NCBI GenBank assembly: GCA_050946575.1
Contig: JBMNVB010000010.1
Coordinates: 1-63,343 of the forward strand
DNA: 63,343 bases
Origin: JALCRY01 sp050946575
GTDB taxonomy: Bacteria > Bacillota > Clostridia > Peptostreptococcales > Anaerovoracaceae
Reading direction: 5' to 3'
This document shows positions 16,543-26,331 of this stretch, piece by piece. Within the stretch, counting starts at the first letter, position 1. Each line of letters begins with the position of its first letter. Made by a program: the position numbers and the translations under genes. Under the pieces are notes generated by a model. It was given only the letters and a program-made list of their open reading frames with translations, was not told the DNA's origin and did not search any database.

Positions 16543-17763
16543 ATGTTAGAAGGAAAATGCGTAGTTATCGGCGTCACCGGAAGCATCGCGGCGTATAAAT
16601 CCGCGGATCTCGCGAGCCGTCTGAAGAAGCTCGGCGCCGACGTCCATGTGATCATGACGAAGAACGCGACGGAGTTCATCGCTCCGCTCACGTTCGAGAC
16701 CCTGACGGGGAACAAATGTCTTGTGGATACGTTCGACCGCGACTTCAGATTCGATGTGACGCATATCGAGATCGCGAAGGCGGCGGATCTGATGGTCATC
16801 GCACCGGCCAGCGCGGACTATATCGCGAAGGCGGCGGCCGGCATCGCCGACGATATGCTCACGACTGTGACTCTTGCCGCGACATGCCGGAAGCTCGTGT
16901 TCCCGGCCATGAACACGCACATGCTGGAGAACGCCGTGACACAGAGGAATATTGAGACTCTGAAGGAATACGGCTTCTTCGTGGCGGAATCCGCCGAGGG
17001 ACTGCTCGCATGCGGAGATACCGGAAAGGGCAAGATGCCGGAGCCCGCCGATATAACGGAATATGTCCTGCGCGAGCTGTACGCCGAAAAGGACATGAAG
17101 GGCATGAAGGTGGTCGTGACCGCCGGACCGACGCAGGAAGCGATAGACCCAGTGAGGTATATTACGAACCATTCGTCCGGGAAGATGGGATACGCGATCG
17201 CGCGTGTCTGCATGCTCCGCGGCGCGGACGTGGAACTGGTGACAGGGCGCACGATGCTCCCGCCGCCTCCGTTCGTTCATGTGACCGAGATAGAATCGAC
17301 CGCCGACATGTTCGATGCGGTCACGAAAGAAGCGAAGGATGCCGCGTTCGTGTTCAAGGCCGCCGCGGTATCGGACTACACGCCGGCCGTGAAATACGAT
17401 GACAAAGTGAAGAAGAAGGACGACGACATGTCGATACAGCTCGAGCGCACGAAGGACATCCTGATGGAGCTCGGGAAAAACAGAAGGCCGGGCCAGGTGC
17501 TGTGCGGATTCTCGATGGAAACAAGAGATCTTCTCGAGAATTCGACGAAAAAGCTCGATAAGAAAAACGCGGACATAATAGTCGCGAACAATCTCAAGGT
17601 CGAAGGCGCCGGATTCGGTACCGATACGAATGTTATTACCATCATCACGAGGAAAGGCCATCGTCAGCTCGAGAAGGTCTCGAAATTCGAAGCGGCCGAA
17701 GCCGTTGTCGATGAGGCGATGAAGATCAGATCTGAAAAGCTGAGAAGCTGTCAGGCGATATAG
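16543..17763 (+). CDS. coaBC: Bifunctional phosphopantothenoylcysteine decarboxylase / phosphopantothenate-cysteine ligase
   Basis: CoaBC performs two consecutive steps of coenzyme A synthesis. The flavoprotein CoaC domain (about 1-180) has GSIAAYKSADL, HIEIAKAADLMVIAPASAD and PAMNTHM. The CoaB domain (about 190-400) has VTAGPTQEAIDPVRYITNHSSGKMG and FKAAAVSDYTP. GGAGG precedes the ATG by 7 nt. The gene is on the opposite strand to everything around it and splits the usual polC-rimP neighbourhood, so it is an insertion relative to common Firmicute order. Confidence 0.96.
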   Translation: MLEGKCVVIGVTGSIAAYKSADLASRLKKLGADVHVIMTKNATEFIAPLTFETLTGNKCLVDTFDRDFRFDVTHIEIAKAADLMVIAPASADYIAKAAAGIADDMLTTVTLAATCRKLVFPAMNTHMLENAVTQRNIETLKEYGFFVAESAEGLLACGDTGKGKMPEPADITEYVLRELYAEKDMKGMKVVVTAGPTQEAIDPVRYITNHSSGKMGYAIARVCMLRGADVELVTGRTMLPPPPFVHVTEIESTADMFDAVTKEAKDAAFVFKAAAVSDYTPAVKYDDKVKKKDDDMSIQLERTKDILMELGKNRRPGQVLCGFSMETRDLLENSTKKLDKKNADIIVANNLKVEGAGFGTDTNVITIITRKGHRQLEKVSKFEAAEAVVDEAMKIRSEKLRSCQAI

Positions 17764-17791
17764 AGAAAATACGGCCAACAGAAAATTATTG

Positions 17792-17828
17792 CGGCAGCGC
17801 ACCGAAAACGGGCGCTGCCGTTGATTTT
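17792..17828. terminator. Terminator between convergent coaBC and polC
   Basis: A stem CGGCAGCGC/GCGCTGCCG is followed by TTGATTTT on the plus strand. It lies 29 bp after the coaBC stop and 55 bp after polC on the other strand; it should serve coaBC and possibly polC. Confidence 0.75.
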
Positions 17829-17875
17829 CATTCATTATCCGGCTCCCGGCCGGAAGAAGTCCCATAAACATTATC

Positions 17876-20800
17876 TTAGAAGAAACTGATCTGGTTCGAC
17901 TCCGGAAGGCCTTCCAGAAGGCCGTATCTGCGCATTGATTCCACGACAGACGGACCTACGCCCGCGCGCGTCCCGATCTCCTCGACAGTCTCGAACGGGC
18001 GCTCTTCCCTCGCGTCTGTTATACGCACCGCGGCCGACGGGCCGATGCCGGATATCCCGGCGAGCGGCACGAGCACTTTCCCGTCTCTGACGCCGAATCG
18101 CTCCGCATCAGAATACTCGAGCGACGGCGGCATGAATTCATATCCTCTCGCGAGCATCTCGTAAACGACTTCGAACACCGTCAGTTCCGCCTTTTCCTTT
18201 TTTTCGGCCTTTTTCGCCCGCGACTGCTCTATTTTGTTCCATACATAATCCTTGCCGCGGGATATGACGTCCCAGTTGAAGTCGCTGAGGGAATACGTCA
18301 GCCATGTCGCGTAGAACGCCGGCGGATAATGCACCTTGAAGTACGCGCAGCGAAGCGACGTGATGACATATGCCGTGGCGTGGGCCTTCGGGAACATGTA
18401 CGATATCTTCCGGCATGAGTCGAGATACCAGTCGGGCACGTCATGCTCGCGCATGAGCTGGGCGCGTTCCTCCGTCACGCCCTTGCCCTTGCGCACCTTC
18501 TCCATGATATTGAACGCGTCCACCGGCTCGAGTCCCTTCTTTATGAGATAGTCCATGATATCGTCTCTCGTCGAGATGGCCTCGTCCATGGTTATCTGCC
18601 CGCTCATGACATAGTCGCGCGCATTGTTGTTCCATACGTCCGTGCCGTGGGAGAACCCCGATATCCTTATCAGGTCCGCCACTGTCTTCGGATGCGTCTC
18701 GTCCAGCATCCCCCTTACGAAATTCGTGCCGAATTCCGGGATGCCGTATGTCCCGTGCGTGAAGTGATAGTCTTTGTCCTTTATATCCAGTGCATCAATG
18801 CCGCTGAAAATGGCAAGGGTATCTTTATCCTCTATCGGCACGGTCTCGGGATCTATCCCGGTAAGATCCTTCAGCATCCGGATCATTGACGGCGTCTTGT
18901 GGCCGAGCATATCCAGCTTGAGCAGATTGGAGTCTATCTTGTGATAGTCAAAATGCGTCGTGATGAACCCGCTCTCGTCCTTATTCGCCGGATACTGCAC
19001 AGGCGTGAATTCGTATATCGAATGATCCGCCGGCTTTACGATGATGCCGCCGGGATGCTGTCCGGTAGTCGTCTTTACGCCCGTCATCTGGGTCACGAGC
19101 AGATCCTTTTCGTACTGATTCAGGACTCTGCCGGTTTCCTCGCAGTACTTATTTATATATCCGAACGAGTTCCGCTCCTTCACAGTGCCTATCGTGCCCG
19201 CTTTATATGTATTCTCCGCGCCGAAGATATCGTCGATGACCCTCTGCGCCGGAGTCTGGAACTCCTGCGCGAAGTTCAGATCTATATCAGGCTCTTTCGT
19301 CCCGTCGAATCCGAGAAACGTCTCGAACGGGATATTGTAGCCGTCCTTCTTCATCATTTCGCCGCAGTCCGGGCATTCTCTGTCCGGCATGTCCGGTCCG
19401 GTCTCATACTCCGGGTCTCCCCATATGAGTTTCCTGCAGTTCGGACAGATGTAATGCGGCTTCAGCGGATTCACTTCCGTGATGCCGGCCATCGTCGCCG
19501 CGAACGAGGATCCCACCGATCCCCTTGAGCCGACCGGATATCCGGCTTTATTCGATTCCTGGATAGGTATCTGCGCCGCGATATACATGACGGAATATCC
19601 GTTGTCGATTATCGAATGCAGTTCCTTGTCGAGACGATCTTTAATTTCATCGGGCAGCGGATCCCCGTATATCTCGCGGGCCCTCTCCTCGCACGATGAC
19701 CTCAGCCTTTCGTCCGAATCCTTTATTTTCGGCGGGAATTTGCCCTGCGCGACAGGGCTTATGTCCTCCGTCATGTCCGCGATCATGTTCGGATTGTCGA
19801 TGACTATCCTGCGGGCAGTCTCATCATCGAGATATGAGAACTCCCCGAGCATCTCTTCCGTAGTGCGGAAAAACAGGCCGTCGTTCACCGCGTCGTTGTA
19901 TCCCATGGTCCTCTGGACGACGTTCCTCGCGAACGCGTCGCGCCTGCTGCCGTAATGGGCGTCTGTAGTCGCGACGACCGGCTTCCCGAGCCTTCCTCCG
20001 ATCTCTATCACCTTCCGGTTGAAATCCTTTATATCCTCCATCGTTATCCCGCGGTCCGGATCCTTCGTCAGGAACTCATTATTGCAGAGAGGCTGCACCT
20101 CGAGATAATCGTAGAAATCAGCAATGCGCAGGAGCTCGTCGTCGGGTCTCCCGTCAACGACCGCGCTGTAGAATTCCCCGGCCACGCATGCGGAGCCGAG
20201 CAGCATGTTCTCCCGGACCGCCGCGAGCTCGGACTTCAGTATCCTGGGCCGCTTGTAGAAATGATCTATATGCGATTCCGATATGAGCCTGTACAGGTCG
20301 AACAGGCCCTGCCTGTTCTTCGCGATTATCACTATATGCGTCGTGTTCCGTGATTTATAATCGACAGTCCCGTCCGCTTCATACATACCGTCATCGTCAT
20401 AAAGATACCCTTCGGTCCCGAGCAGTATTTTTATGCGCCCCTTCGCCGCATCGTAAGCTTCCGGAAGCGCGTGTACCACGCCGTGGTCCGTTATCGCCAG
20501 CGCCTTATGTCCCCAGCGCACCGCCGTCTCGACGAGTTCCTTTACGTCATTGAAACCGTCGAGCGCGCTCATCTTCGTGTGGCAGTGGAGTTCGACGCGC
20601 TTTTCATCGCTGTTGTCCTCGCGGCCCTCGTTCTCCGCGAGTTCGATGCTGCGCGCGATAATGACCGGCGATCTCGTGAACGAATCCATCTCATAGCTCC
20701 CGCGGATCCTGACCGCGTTTCCGGGACTCAGCTGCGCTTCTATCTTTTTCACGTCTTTCTTTTCCGGATCAGCAAAAAGCTTCGCGCCGGCCGCTCCCGT

Positions 20801-21532
20801 CTCGTCCGCGAATTCTATTGTGAATATTATCTTCTTTTTCCTTGTTTCCTTTTTGTCCAGCTTGAAGATGACGCCCTGACACGTTACTTTTTCCGGCTCC
20901 TGCGGGAATGCCGGAAGGCTTTCTATCGGGACCGCCCTGCCTTTTACCCCGCGGCCCGCCACCACCGTCCCGGCGCCGTCCTCTTTCCCGCCCGCGGTTT
21001 TTCCGCCGTCCGGGTTTTCATCCTGGGCATCCGCCTCATCGGAGCATAATATATCCTCCGCCGCGGACATATATTTGTCTCTGCTGTTCTCGAAGCAGAC
21101 GATCGCATTGATGCCGAAATAATCCGAGAGTATCTTCGCGAACTTCCCCGAAAGATGCTCGTTGAACTGTTCTTTCGCAGTTTCCCCTACGACGAATATC
21201 GTGAGTACGCCGTCGCTGTAGCTGTAATCATCCGTCAGCGCGCCGCTCATGACCGAAGAAGCCCTTTCGGCGAGCGAACGCAGATACGGCATGTACGCGT
21301 CCACGATCTCGTCCTCACTCTGCGCCATATCGCGATAATGGAACACGAGCTGCACAGAACGTACGCCGTCTATCTTCTCCCTGAGCTCCGACTTCAGATG
21401 AGGCAGCGCCCCGAACGGCACGACAAAATTCGAGCGCACCTCCGCCCTCAGCACCGCGTCGCGTGAGAGCTTTACGCGCTCGAATTCGTATTCATATCCT
21501 TCCTTCAAATAATCATCAATGAGAAGTCCCAT
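17876..21532 (-). CDS. polC: DNA polymerase III alpha subunit, PolC type, without exonuclease domain
   Basis: PolC is the replicative polymerase of low-GC Firmicutes. Visible here are an N-terminal region, an OB-fold domain (about 225-310), the PHP domain starting ELHCHTKMSALDG near 314 with ITDHGVVHALPEA, a four-Cys zinc motif (CPNC and CPDC), the polymerase core with catalytic EPDIDLNF near 747, and a C-terminal clamp-binding motif QISFF. The protein has 1218 residues against about 1400-1450 usually. The DnaQ-like exonuclease normally inserted in the PHP domain after the GTEGYLYDD segment (near 370) is absent: no DxE-type exonuclease motif follows, and the PHP sequence continues directly. 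The frame is open throughout, so this is a clean domain absence. Confidence 0.95.
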   Translation of the reverse strand: MGLLIDDYLKEGYEYEFERVKLSRDAVLRAEVRSNFVVPFGALPHLKSELREKIDGVRSVQLVFHYRDMAQSEDEIVDAYMPYLRSLAERASSVMSGALTDDYSYSDGVLTIFVVGETAKEQFNEHLSGKFAKILSDYFGINAIVCFENSRDKYMSAAEDILCSDEADAQDENPDGGKTAGGKEDGAGTVVAGRGVKGRAVPIESLPAFPQEPEKVTCQGVIFKLDKKETRKKKIIFTIEFADETGAAGAKLFADPEKKDVKKIEAQLSPGNAVRIRGSYEMDSFTRSPVIIARSIELAENEGREDNSDEKRVELHCHTKMSALDGFNDVKELVETAVRWGHKALAITDHGVVHALPEAYDAAKGRIKILLGTEGYLYDDDGMYEADGTVDYKSRNTTHIVIIAKNRQGLFDLYRLISESHIDHFYKRPRILKSELAAVRENMLLGSACVAGEFYSAVVDGRPDDELLRIADFYDYLEVQPLCNNEFLTKDPDRGITMEDIKDFNRKVIEIGGRLGKPVVATTDAHYGSRRDAFARNVVQRTMGYNDAVNDGLFFRTTEEMLGEFSYLDDETARRIVIDNPNMIADMTEDISPVAQGKFPPKIKDSDERLRSSCEERAREIYGDPLPDEIKDRLDKELHSIIDNGYSVMYIAAQIPIQESNKAGYPVGSRGSVGSSFAATMAGITEVNPLKPHYICPNCRKLIWGDPEYETGPDMPDRECPDCGEMMKKDGYNIPFETFLGFDGTKEPDIDLNFAQEFQTPAQRVIDDIFGAENTYKAGTIGTVKERNSFGYINKYCEETGRVLNQYEKDLLVTQMTGVKTTTGQHPGGIIVKPADHSIYEFTPVQYPANKDESGFITTHFDYHKIDSNLLKLDMLGHKTPSMIRMLKDLTGIDPETVPIEDKDTLAIFSGIDALDIKDKDYHFTHGTYGIPEFGTNFVRGMLDETHPKTVADLIRISGFSHGTDVWNNNARDYVMSGQITMDEAISTRDDIMDYLIKKGLEPVDAFNIMEKVRKGKGVTEERAQLMREHDVPDWYLDSCRKISYMFPKAHATAYVITSLRCAYFKVHYPPAFYATWLTYSLSDFNWDVISRGKDYVWNKIEQSRAKKAEKKEKAELTVFEVVYEMLARGYEFMPPSLEYSDAERFGVRDGKVLVPLAGISGIGPSAAVRITDAREERPFETVEEIGTRAGVGPSVVESMRRYGLLEGLPESNQISFF

Positions 21533-21542
21533 TTATCTTACC

Positions 21543-22622
21543 CTACTCCATTTCCGAGACCATCTTCGTCAGTACAGACGCGATCTCGCTTTCATCCACT
21601 TTTCTGACCGGCTCACCGCCGATGAATATGAGGCCGGTCCCGTCGCCGCACGCTACGCCGATATCCGCCCCGGCGGCTTCGCCCGGGCCGTTCACCTCGC
21701 ATCCCATGACCGCGACCGTCAGAGGCCTTTTCCCGGCCTTCTCACGGGCTTCAGACACGGGCGTGAGGTTTTCCTTCACTTCCTCGGCAATGCCCGCGAG
21801 CCCGACTTTCGTTCTCCCGCACGTCGGGCACGAAACGAAGTTTATGCCCGCCTTCCTGATACCGGCAGCCTGCAGTATCTTCATGGCCGCCTCCGGCTCC
21901 CTCACAGGGTCGCCCGTTATCGAGACCCGCATCGTATCTCCGATGCCGCACATCAGCAGGCCGCCGAGCCCGACGGCGGATTTCATCAATGCCGAGTCAT
22001 ATGTACCCGCTTCCGTCACTCCGATATGAAGCGGATGGTCCGTCCTTTCCGAAACGATCCTGTACGCGTCGAACGTCATCTTCGTATCAGAACATTTCAC
22101 GGAGATCACTATGTCATCGAATCCCGCGGATTCCACAAGCCGCACGTTCCGAAGCGCGCTCTCCGCGGCGGCTTCCGCGCATACTCCCATCTCCCCGAGG
22201 AGATCCTTTTCCAGTGAACCGGAATTCACGCCGACCCGTATCGGGACGCCGCGCTCCTTCGCCGCGCGGACCACCGCGCGCACCCTGTCTCCGCTCCCGA
22301 TGTTCCCGGGATTGATGCGGACGCCGTCCGCGCCTCGTTCTATCGCCTCCACGGCGAGCCTGTAGTCGAAATGGATGTCCGCGACCACCGGAACATCCGG
22401 AAGCTCCTTTTTTATCTCACCGAAAGCCGCGGCGGCCGCCGCGTCCGGCACCGCCACTCTCACGATATCGCATCCGGCCGCCATGAGTTTCTTTATCTGG
22501 CCGACCGTGGCCGCGACATCATGCGTATCTGTATTTGTCATGGACTGTATCGAAACGGGGGCGCCTCCTCCTATCCGGACGCTCCCGCACATTACGCTCT
22601 TTCTGCTTGCCAAGGATCCCAC
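21543..22622 (-). CDS. ispG: 4-hydroxy-3-methylbut-2-en-1-yl diphosphate synthase (flavodoxin)
   Basis: IspG is the penultimate enzyme of the MEP isoprenoid pathway and carries a 4Fe-4S cluster. The 359-residue protein begins with the family pattern VRIGGGAPVSIQSMTNTDT, has a TIM-barrel core and the cluster ligands in SCPTCGRTK and VMGCEVNGPGEA. It lies between rseP and polC, with dxr also in the same operon, so two MEP genes are co-transcribed. Confidence 0.96.
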   Translation of the reverse strand: MGSLASRKSVMCGSVRIGGGAPVSIQSMTNTDTHDVAATVGQIKKLMAAGCDIVRVAVPDAAAAAAFGEIKKELPDVPVVADIHFDYRLAVEAIERGADGVRINPGNIGSGDRVRAVVRAAKERGVPIRVGVNSGSLEKDLLGEMGVCAEAAAESALRNVRLVESAGFDDIVISVKCSDTKMTFDAYRIVSERTDHPLHIGVTEAGTYDSALMKSAVGLGGLLMCGIGDTMRVSITGDPVREPEAAMKILQAAGIRKAGINFVSCPTCGRTKVGLAGIAEEVKENLTPVSEAREKAGKRPLTVAVMGCEVNGPGEAAGADIGVACGDGTGLIFIGGEPVRKVDESEIASVLTKMVSEME

Positions 22623-22627
22623 CGCCT

Positions 22628-23650
22628 TTATCTGAATGACGGCAATACGAATTTCAGCACGTCATTGAATGTTACATATATCATCAGCGCGAACAGCAGC
22701 ATCAGCCCCGCGAAATTGATCGCGTTCTCCGCCTTCGCCGAAATGAGCTTTCCGGTCACGCGTCTTATCAGAATGAGCAGGAACCGCCCGCCGTCGAGCG
22801 CCGGGAACGGGAACATGTTCACGATCGCGAGGTTGAGACTTATGAGCGCAGTGAGATAGATCACATAGATCAGTCCCTGATGCGCGCTCTGCCCCACGAC
22901 GTAGAAAATCCCGACCGGGCCGGACAGCGCGTCAAGCGAAAGATGTCCGGTGAACAGCTGCCCGAATATCTTATACATCTCGACAGTCATGTTCCACGTC
23001 GAAGCGAATCCCGCCTGGATGCACTTCGCCGGGGCCCTTGACATCTTCGGGGTTATCCCGATGATATACTGGCCGCTGTTCTTCATGAGATGCGACGTGA
23101 CCGTCACTTTCTCGCCGCCGCGCATGACAGTCACAGTTACTGTATCGCTGCCGTCAAGGCCGTCGAGTGAATCGCCGATGTCGCTCCATTCGTTTATTTT
23201 CTTATCGTTGATCTGAACTATCCTGTCCCCCGTCTTCAGCCCCGCTTCCTTGAAATACGAGCCGTCCACGAATCCCGATATCGTGGTGGTAGCAGTGCCC
23301 ATCACGAAGCAGACGATTATCATCAGCACGATCGCGAGCAGTACGTTCATGATCGCCCCGGCGCTTACGATGAGCAGCTTGCGCGGGCAGGACGCGTTCG
23401 AGAACGATCTCGCGTCTTCGCTTTCCTCGTCCTCTCCTTCCATCGCGCAGTATCCGCCGATCGGCAGCGCCCTTATAGAGTATTTCGTCTCTTCGGTGTC
23501 CTTATGCCAGAGCAGCGGCCCCATGCCTATCGAGAATTCGTTCACCTTCACGCCGCAGTTCTTCGCCGTGATGAAATGACCGAACTCATGCGCGAGTATC
23601 AGCAGGCAGAACATCAGCACGCCGATAATAATAGTAATTACAAGATTCAT
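22628..23650 (-). CDS. rseP: Site-2 intramembrane metalloprotease RseP/RasP
   Basis: This polytopic membrane protease cleaves anti-sigma factors and signal-peptide remnants inside the membrane. The 340-residue sequence has the zinc motif HEFGH near residues 25-29 in the first membrane helix, a periplasmic-side PDZ domain (about 110-190: AGLKTGDRIVQINDKKI) and the third zinc ligand in MFPFPALDGGRFL. The order dxr-rseP-ispG is standard. Confidence 0.95.
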   Translation of the reverse strand: MNLVITIIIGVLMFCLLILAHEFGHFITAKNCGVKVNEFSIGMGPLLWHKDTEETKYSIRALPIGGYCAMEGEDEESEDARSFSNASCPRKLLIVSAGAIMNVLLAIVLMIIVCFVMGTATTTISGFVDGSYFKEAGLKTGDRIVQINDKKINEWSDIGDSLDGLDGSDTVTVTVMRGGEKVTVTSHLMKNSGQYIIGITPKMSRAPAKCIQAGFASTWNMTVEMYKIFGQLFTGHLSLDALSGPVGIFYVVGQSAHQGLIYVIYLTALISLNLAIVNMFPFPALDGGRFLLILIRRVTGKLISAKAENAINFAGLMLLFALMIYVTFNDVLKFVLPSFR

Positions 23651-24802
23651 CTATTCTCCGATCCCGAGCGCGGAGAGCGTATACTCTCTCGACTCTCTGT
23701 CAACTCCAATTATCTCCTCTATCCCCGGATGCTTTATGCAGCAATGCCGCTCGAGCACTGCCTCTATTGTGTCCGGGATATCCGTGAATTTTATTTTCCC
23801 CTCAAGGAAGAGCCTCACGAGCACTTCGTTCGCCGCGTTCATCGCGGCCGGCGCCGTGCCGCCTTCCTTCTGCGCCTCGTACGCAAGCCGCAGACATTTG
23901 AATTTTTCAGTGTCGGGCTCCTCGAACGTAAGCTCACGCGCGTCTCTGAAAAAATCTATCTTCGGGAAATCCGAAGGAAGACGCTCCGGGTACGTGAGCG
24001 CATACTGTATCGGTATGCGCATGTCCGGCATCCCGAGCTGCGCCATCACTGCGCCGTCTTCATACTCCACGGCCGAATGGACTATGCTCTGCGGATGTAT
24101 AAGCACCTGCACTTTTTCCAGCGGTACTCCGAACAGCCACTTCGCTTCTATCACTTCGAATCCCTTGTTCATCATCGTGGCGGAATCTATCGTGATCTTT
24201 TTCCCCATCGACCAGTTCGGATGCGCGAGCGCCATTTCGGGCGTGATGTCACGGAACCGTTCCGCCGGCATCGTCCTGAACGGGCCGCCTGAAGCTGTGA
24301 GCAGTATCCTCCGGATGCTGTTGCCTTCATTCCCTTGCAGGCTCTGGAATATGGCACTGTGCTCGCTGTCCACGGGCACGATCCTGACGCCGCGCCTTTC
24401 AGCCTCGGCAGTGATGAATTCCCCGCCCGTGACAAGGGTCTCCTTGTTCGCGAGCGCGATGTCATTCCCCGCTTTTATCGCACTGTACGTCGGGGAAAGA
24501 CCGGCTATCCCGACCAGCGCATTGATAAGTATATCACAGCCGGCCGAAGCCGTCTCGTCCAGTCCTTCGCTTCCGCTGAGCACGGAAACGCCCGGGAAAT
24601 CCTTCGAGAGCGAGGCCGCGTCGGAACTGTCCGCGACGCATACTGCCTCAGGTGAAAATTCCTCTATCTGATCGCGCAGACGCGAAATATTATGCCCGCA
24701 CGAAAGCGCGCGCACCGAGAACCTGTCTCTGTTCTTTCTTATCACGTCGAGAGCCTGGGTCCCGATGGAACCCGTGCTCCCGAGTATCACGATCTTCTTC
24801 AT
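23651..24802 (-). CDS. dxr: 1-deoxy-D-xylulose 5-phosphate reductoisomerase
   Basis: Dxr makes 2-C-methylerythritol 4-phosphate from DXP with NADPH. The 383-residue protein has the Rossmann motif LGSTGSIGTQALDVI, ALANKETLVTGG, the metal site PVDSEHSAIFQ and the active-site stretch HPNWSMGKKITIDSATMMNKG. It abuts rseP without a gap. Confidence 0.97.
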   Translation of the reverse strand: MKKIVILGSTGSIGTQALDVIRKNRDRFSVRALSCGHNISRLRDQIEEFSPEAVCVADSSDAASLSKDFPGVSVLSGSEGLDETASAGCDILINALVGIAGLSPTYSAIKAGNDIALANKETLVTGGEFITAEAERRGVRIVPVDSEHSAIFQSLQGNEGNSIRRILLTASGGPFRTMPAERFRDITPEMALAHPNWSMGKKITIDSATMMNKGFEVIEAKWLFGVPLEKVQVLIHPQSIVHSAVEYEDGAVMAQLGMPDMRIPIQYALTYPERLPSDFPKIDFFRDARELTFEEPDTEKFKCLRLAYEAQKEGGTAPAAMNAANEVLVRLFLEGKIKFTDIPDTIEAVLERHCCIKHPGIEEIIGVDRESREYTLSALGIGE

Positions 24803-24817
24803 ATTATTTTTCCAACC

Positions 24818-25603
24818 TTAAAGAATCACAAACGTTATGTAGAAATATACCATAGGCGCCGCGAACAGTACACTGTCGAATCTGTCCATTATTCCGCCGT
24901 GCCCCGGTATTATATGTCCGTAATCCTTTATACCCATCTTGCGCTTGAATATCGACGCGGTCAGATCTCCGAACTGCGTTATTATCCCGCCGGCCGCTCC
25001 GAGAATGATGCAGTGCATGAACAGAGGCCTGATGAAGAAATACCCTATAAGTCCGCAGAGCAGCATCGCGCCGAGGATGCCGCAGATCGATCCTTCGACG
25101 GTCTTTTTCGGGCTGATCTTCGGGCAGAGCTTGTGCTTCCCGAACGCCACGCCGCCGAAATATGCGAATATATCCGTGCCGAACGCGGAGAACAGCACTA
25201 TCCATACCATAAGGTGCGTCGACTCACCCGAACCGTCCACGAGTATCATGCAGAACATGAAGAATATCACGTAGAATATCCCCGTGATCGTCGCCATCGC
25301 GTCTTCAAGCTTCCGCTTTTCGATATTGAAGAGATACAGCAGGCTCGCGACCACCGACGCGAACAGCCACAGCATGAACCATTCCGTCCCGCCGCCGGCA
25401 AGCTCTATCCCGTAAAGCAGCACTGCCGAGCATACCGCTATCGGATATGACGGCTTGACGTCCATCGCGTGGAATCCCTTGTAAAATTCATATACGGCCA
25501 TCAGACTGATCACGAACATGAAGCCGCGCAGCCAGTAGCCGCCGAGAAAAATAAATATAAAGAACGGGACCATTATGCATCCCGATATTATCCTTGTTTT
25601 CAT
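24818..25603 (-). CDS. cdsA: Phosphatidate cytidylyltransferase
   Basis: CdsA makes CDP-diacylglycerol, the precursor of bacterial phospholipids, in the membrane. The 261-residue hydrophobic protein has about eight membrane segments and the signature near the C-terminus, KMGIKDYGHIIPGHGGIMDRFDS. It overlaps uppS by 4 nt. Confidence 0.95.
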   Translation of the reverse strand: MKTRIISGCIMVPFFIFIFLGGYWLRGFMFVISLMAVYEFYKGFHAMDVKPSYPIAVCSAVLLYGIELAGGGTEWFMLWLFASVVASLLYLFNIEKRKLEDAMATITGIFYVIFFMFCMILVDGSGESTHLMVWIVLFSAFGTDIFAYFGGVAFGKHKLCPKISPKKTVEGSICGILGAMLLCGLIGYFFIRPLFMHCIILGAAGGIITQFGDLTASIFKRKMGIKDYGHIIPGHGGIMDRFDSVLFAAPMVYFYITFVIL

Positions 25604-26328
25604 TTTGTCTCGTTCCTCCCGCCGAATCTTCTGTCGCGCTTCTGATATTCCTCAAGCGATTTCTCGAACTCCTCGGGCGTGTAGTCCGGCCACAATACAG
25701 GCGTGAACAGCATCTCGCTGTACGCGCACTGCCACAGCAGGAAATTCGAAAGTCTGACTTCCCCGCTCGTCCTTATGATGAGATCAGGGTCAGGCACTCC
25801 CGCAAGTCCGGTATACAGCTTCGCGGAGATAGTATCTTCGGTAATATCTTCCGGCATGATCCTGCCCGCTTTCACATCTTCCGCTACAGAGCGCACCGCT
25901 TTCGTTATCTCGTCGCGGCTCCCGTAGTCGAGACAGATGTTGAATTCCATGCCGGTGTTGTCCTTTGTTTCGGAAAGCGTCCTGTCGAGCCTGTCCTTCA
26001 CAGCCTCGCCCATGCCTTCATAATCCCCGAATATCCTGACCTTTACATTATTTTCGCAGAGCTCGTCGAGTTCGAGGTCAACGTATTTTACAAGCAACTT
26101 AAAAATGCCGCTTACTTCTTCCTTCGAACGTTTCCAGTTCTCGGTGGAAAATGCGTAAACGGTAAGATACTTTACGCCGAGGTCCGATGCGCGTCTCACG
26201 ATCTCAGTCATCGATTCCATCCCGGCGTTATGCCCCATCACGCGGGGCAGGTGTCTCTTCTCAGCCCAGCGGCCGTTGCCATCCATGATGATGGCAACGT
26301 GCGCCGGTATCCTTTCTTTATCAAGCAT
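25600..26328 (-). CDS. uppS: Undecaprenyl diphosphate synthase
   Basis: UppS makes the C55 lipid carrier of the cell wall from FPP and IPP. The 242-residue protein has HVAIIMDGNGRWAEKR with the catalytic Asp, the helix HNAGMESM, and the C-terminal RTSGEVRLSNFLLWQCAYSE IPP-binding motif. It lies directly after frr. Confidence 0.97.
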   Translation of the reverse strand: MLDKERIPAHVAIIMDGNGRWAEKRHLPRVMGHNAGMESMTEIVRRASDLGVKYLTVYAFSTENWKRSKEEVSGIFKLLVKYVDLELDELCENNVKVRIFGDYEGMGEAVKDRLDRTLSETKDNTGMEFNICLDYGSRDEITKAVRSVAEDVKAGRIMPEDITEDTISAKLYTGLAGVPDPDLIIRTSGEVRLSNFLLWQCAYSEMLFTPVLWPDYTPEEFEKSLEEYQKRDRRFGGRNETK

Positions 26329-26331
26329 ACG

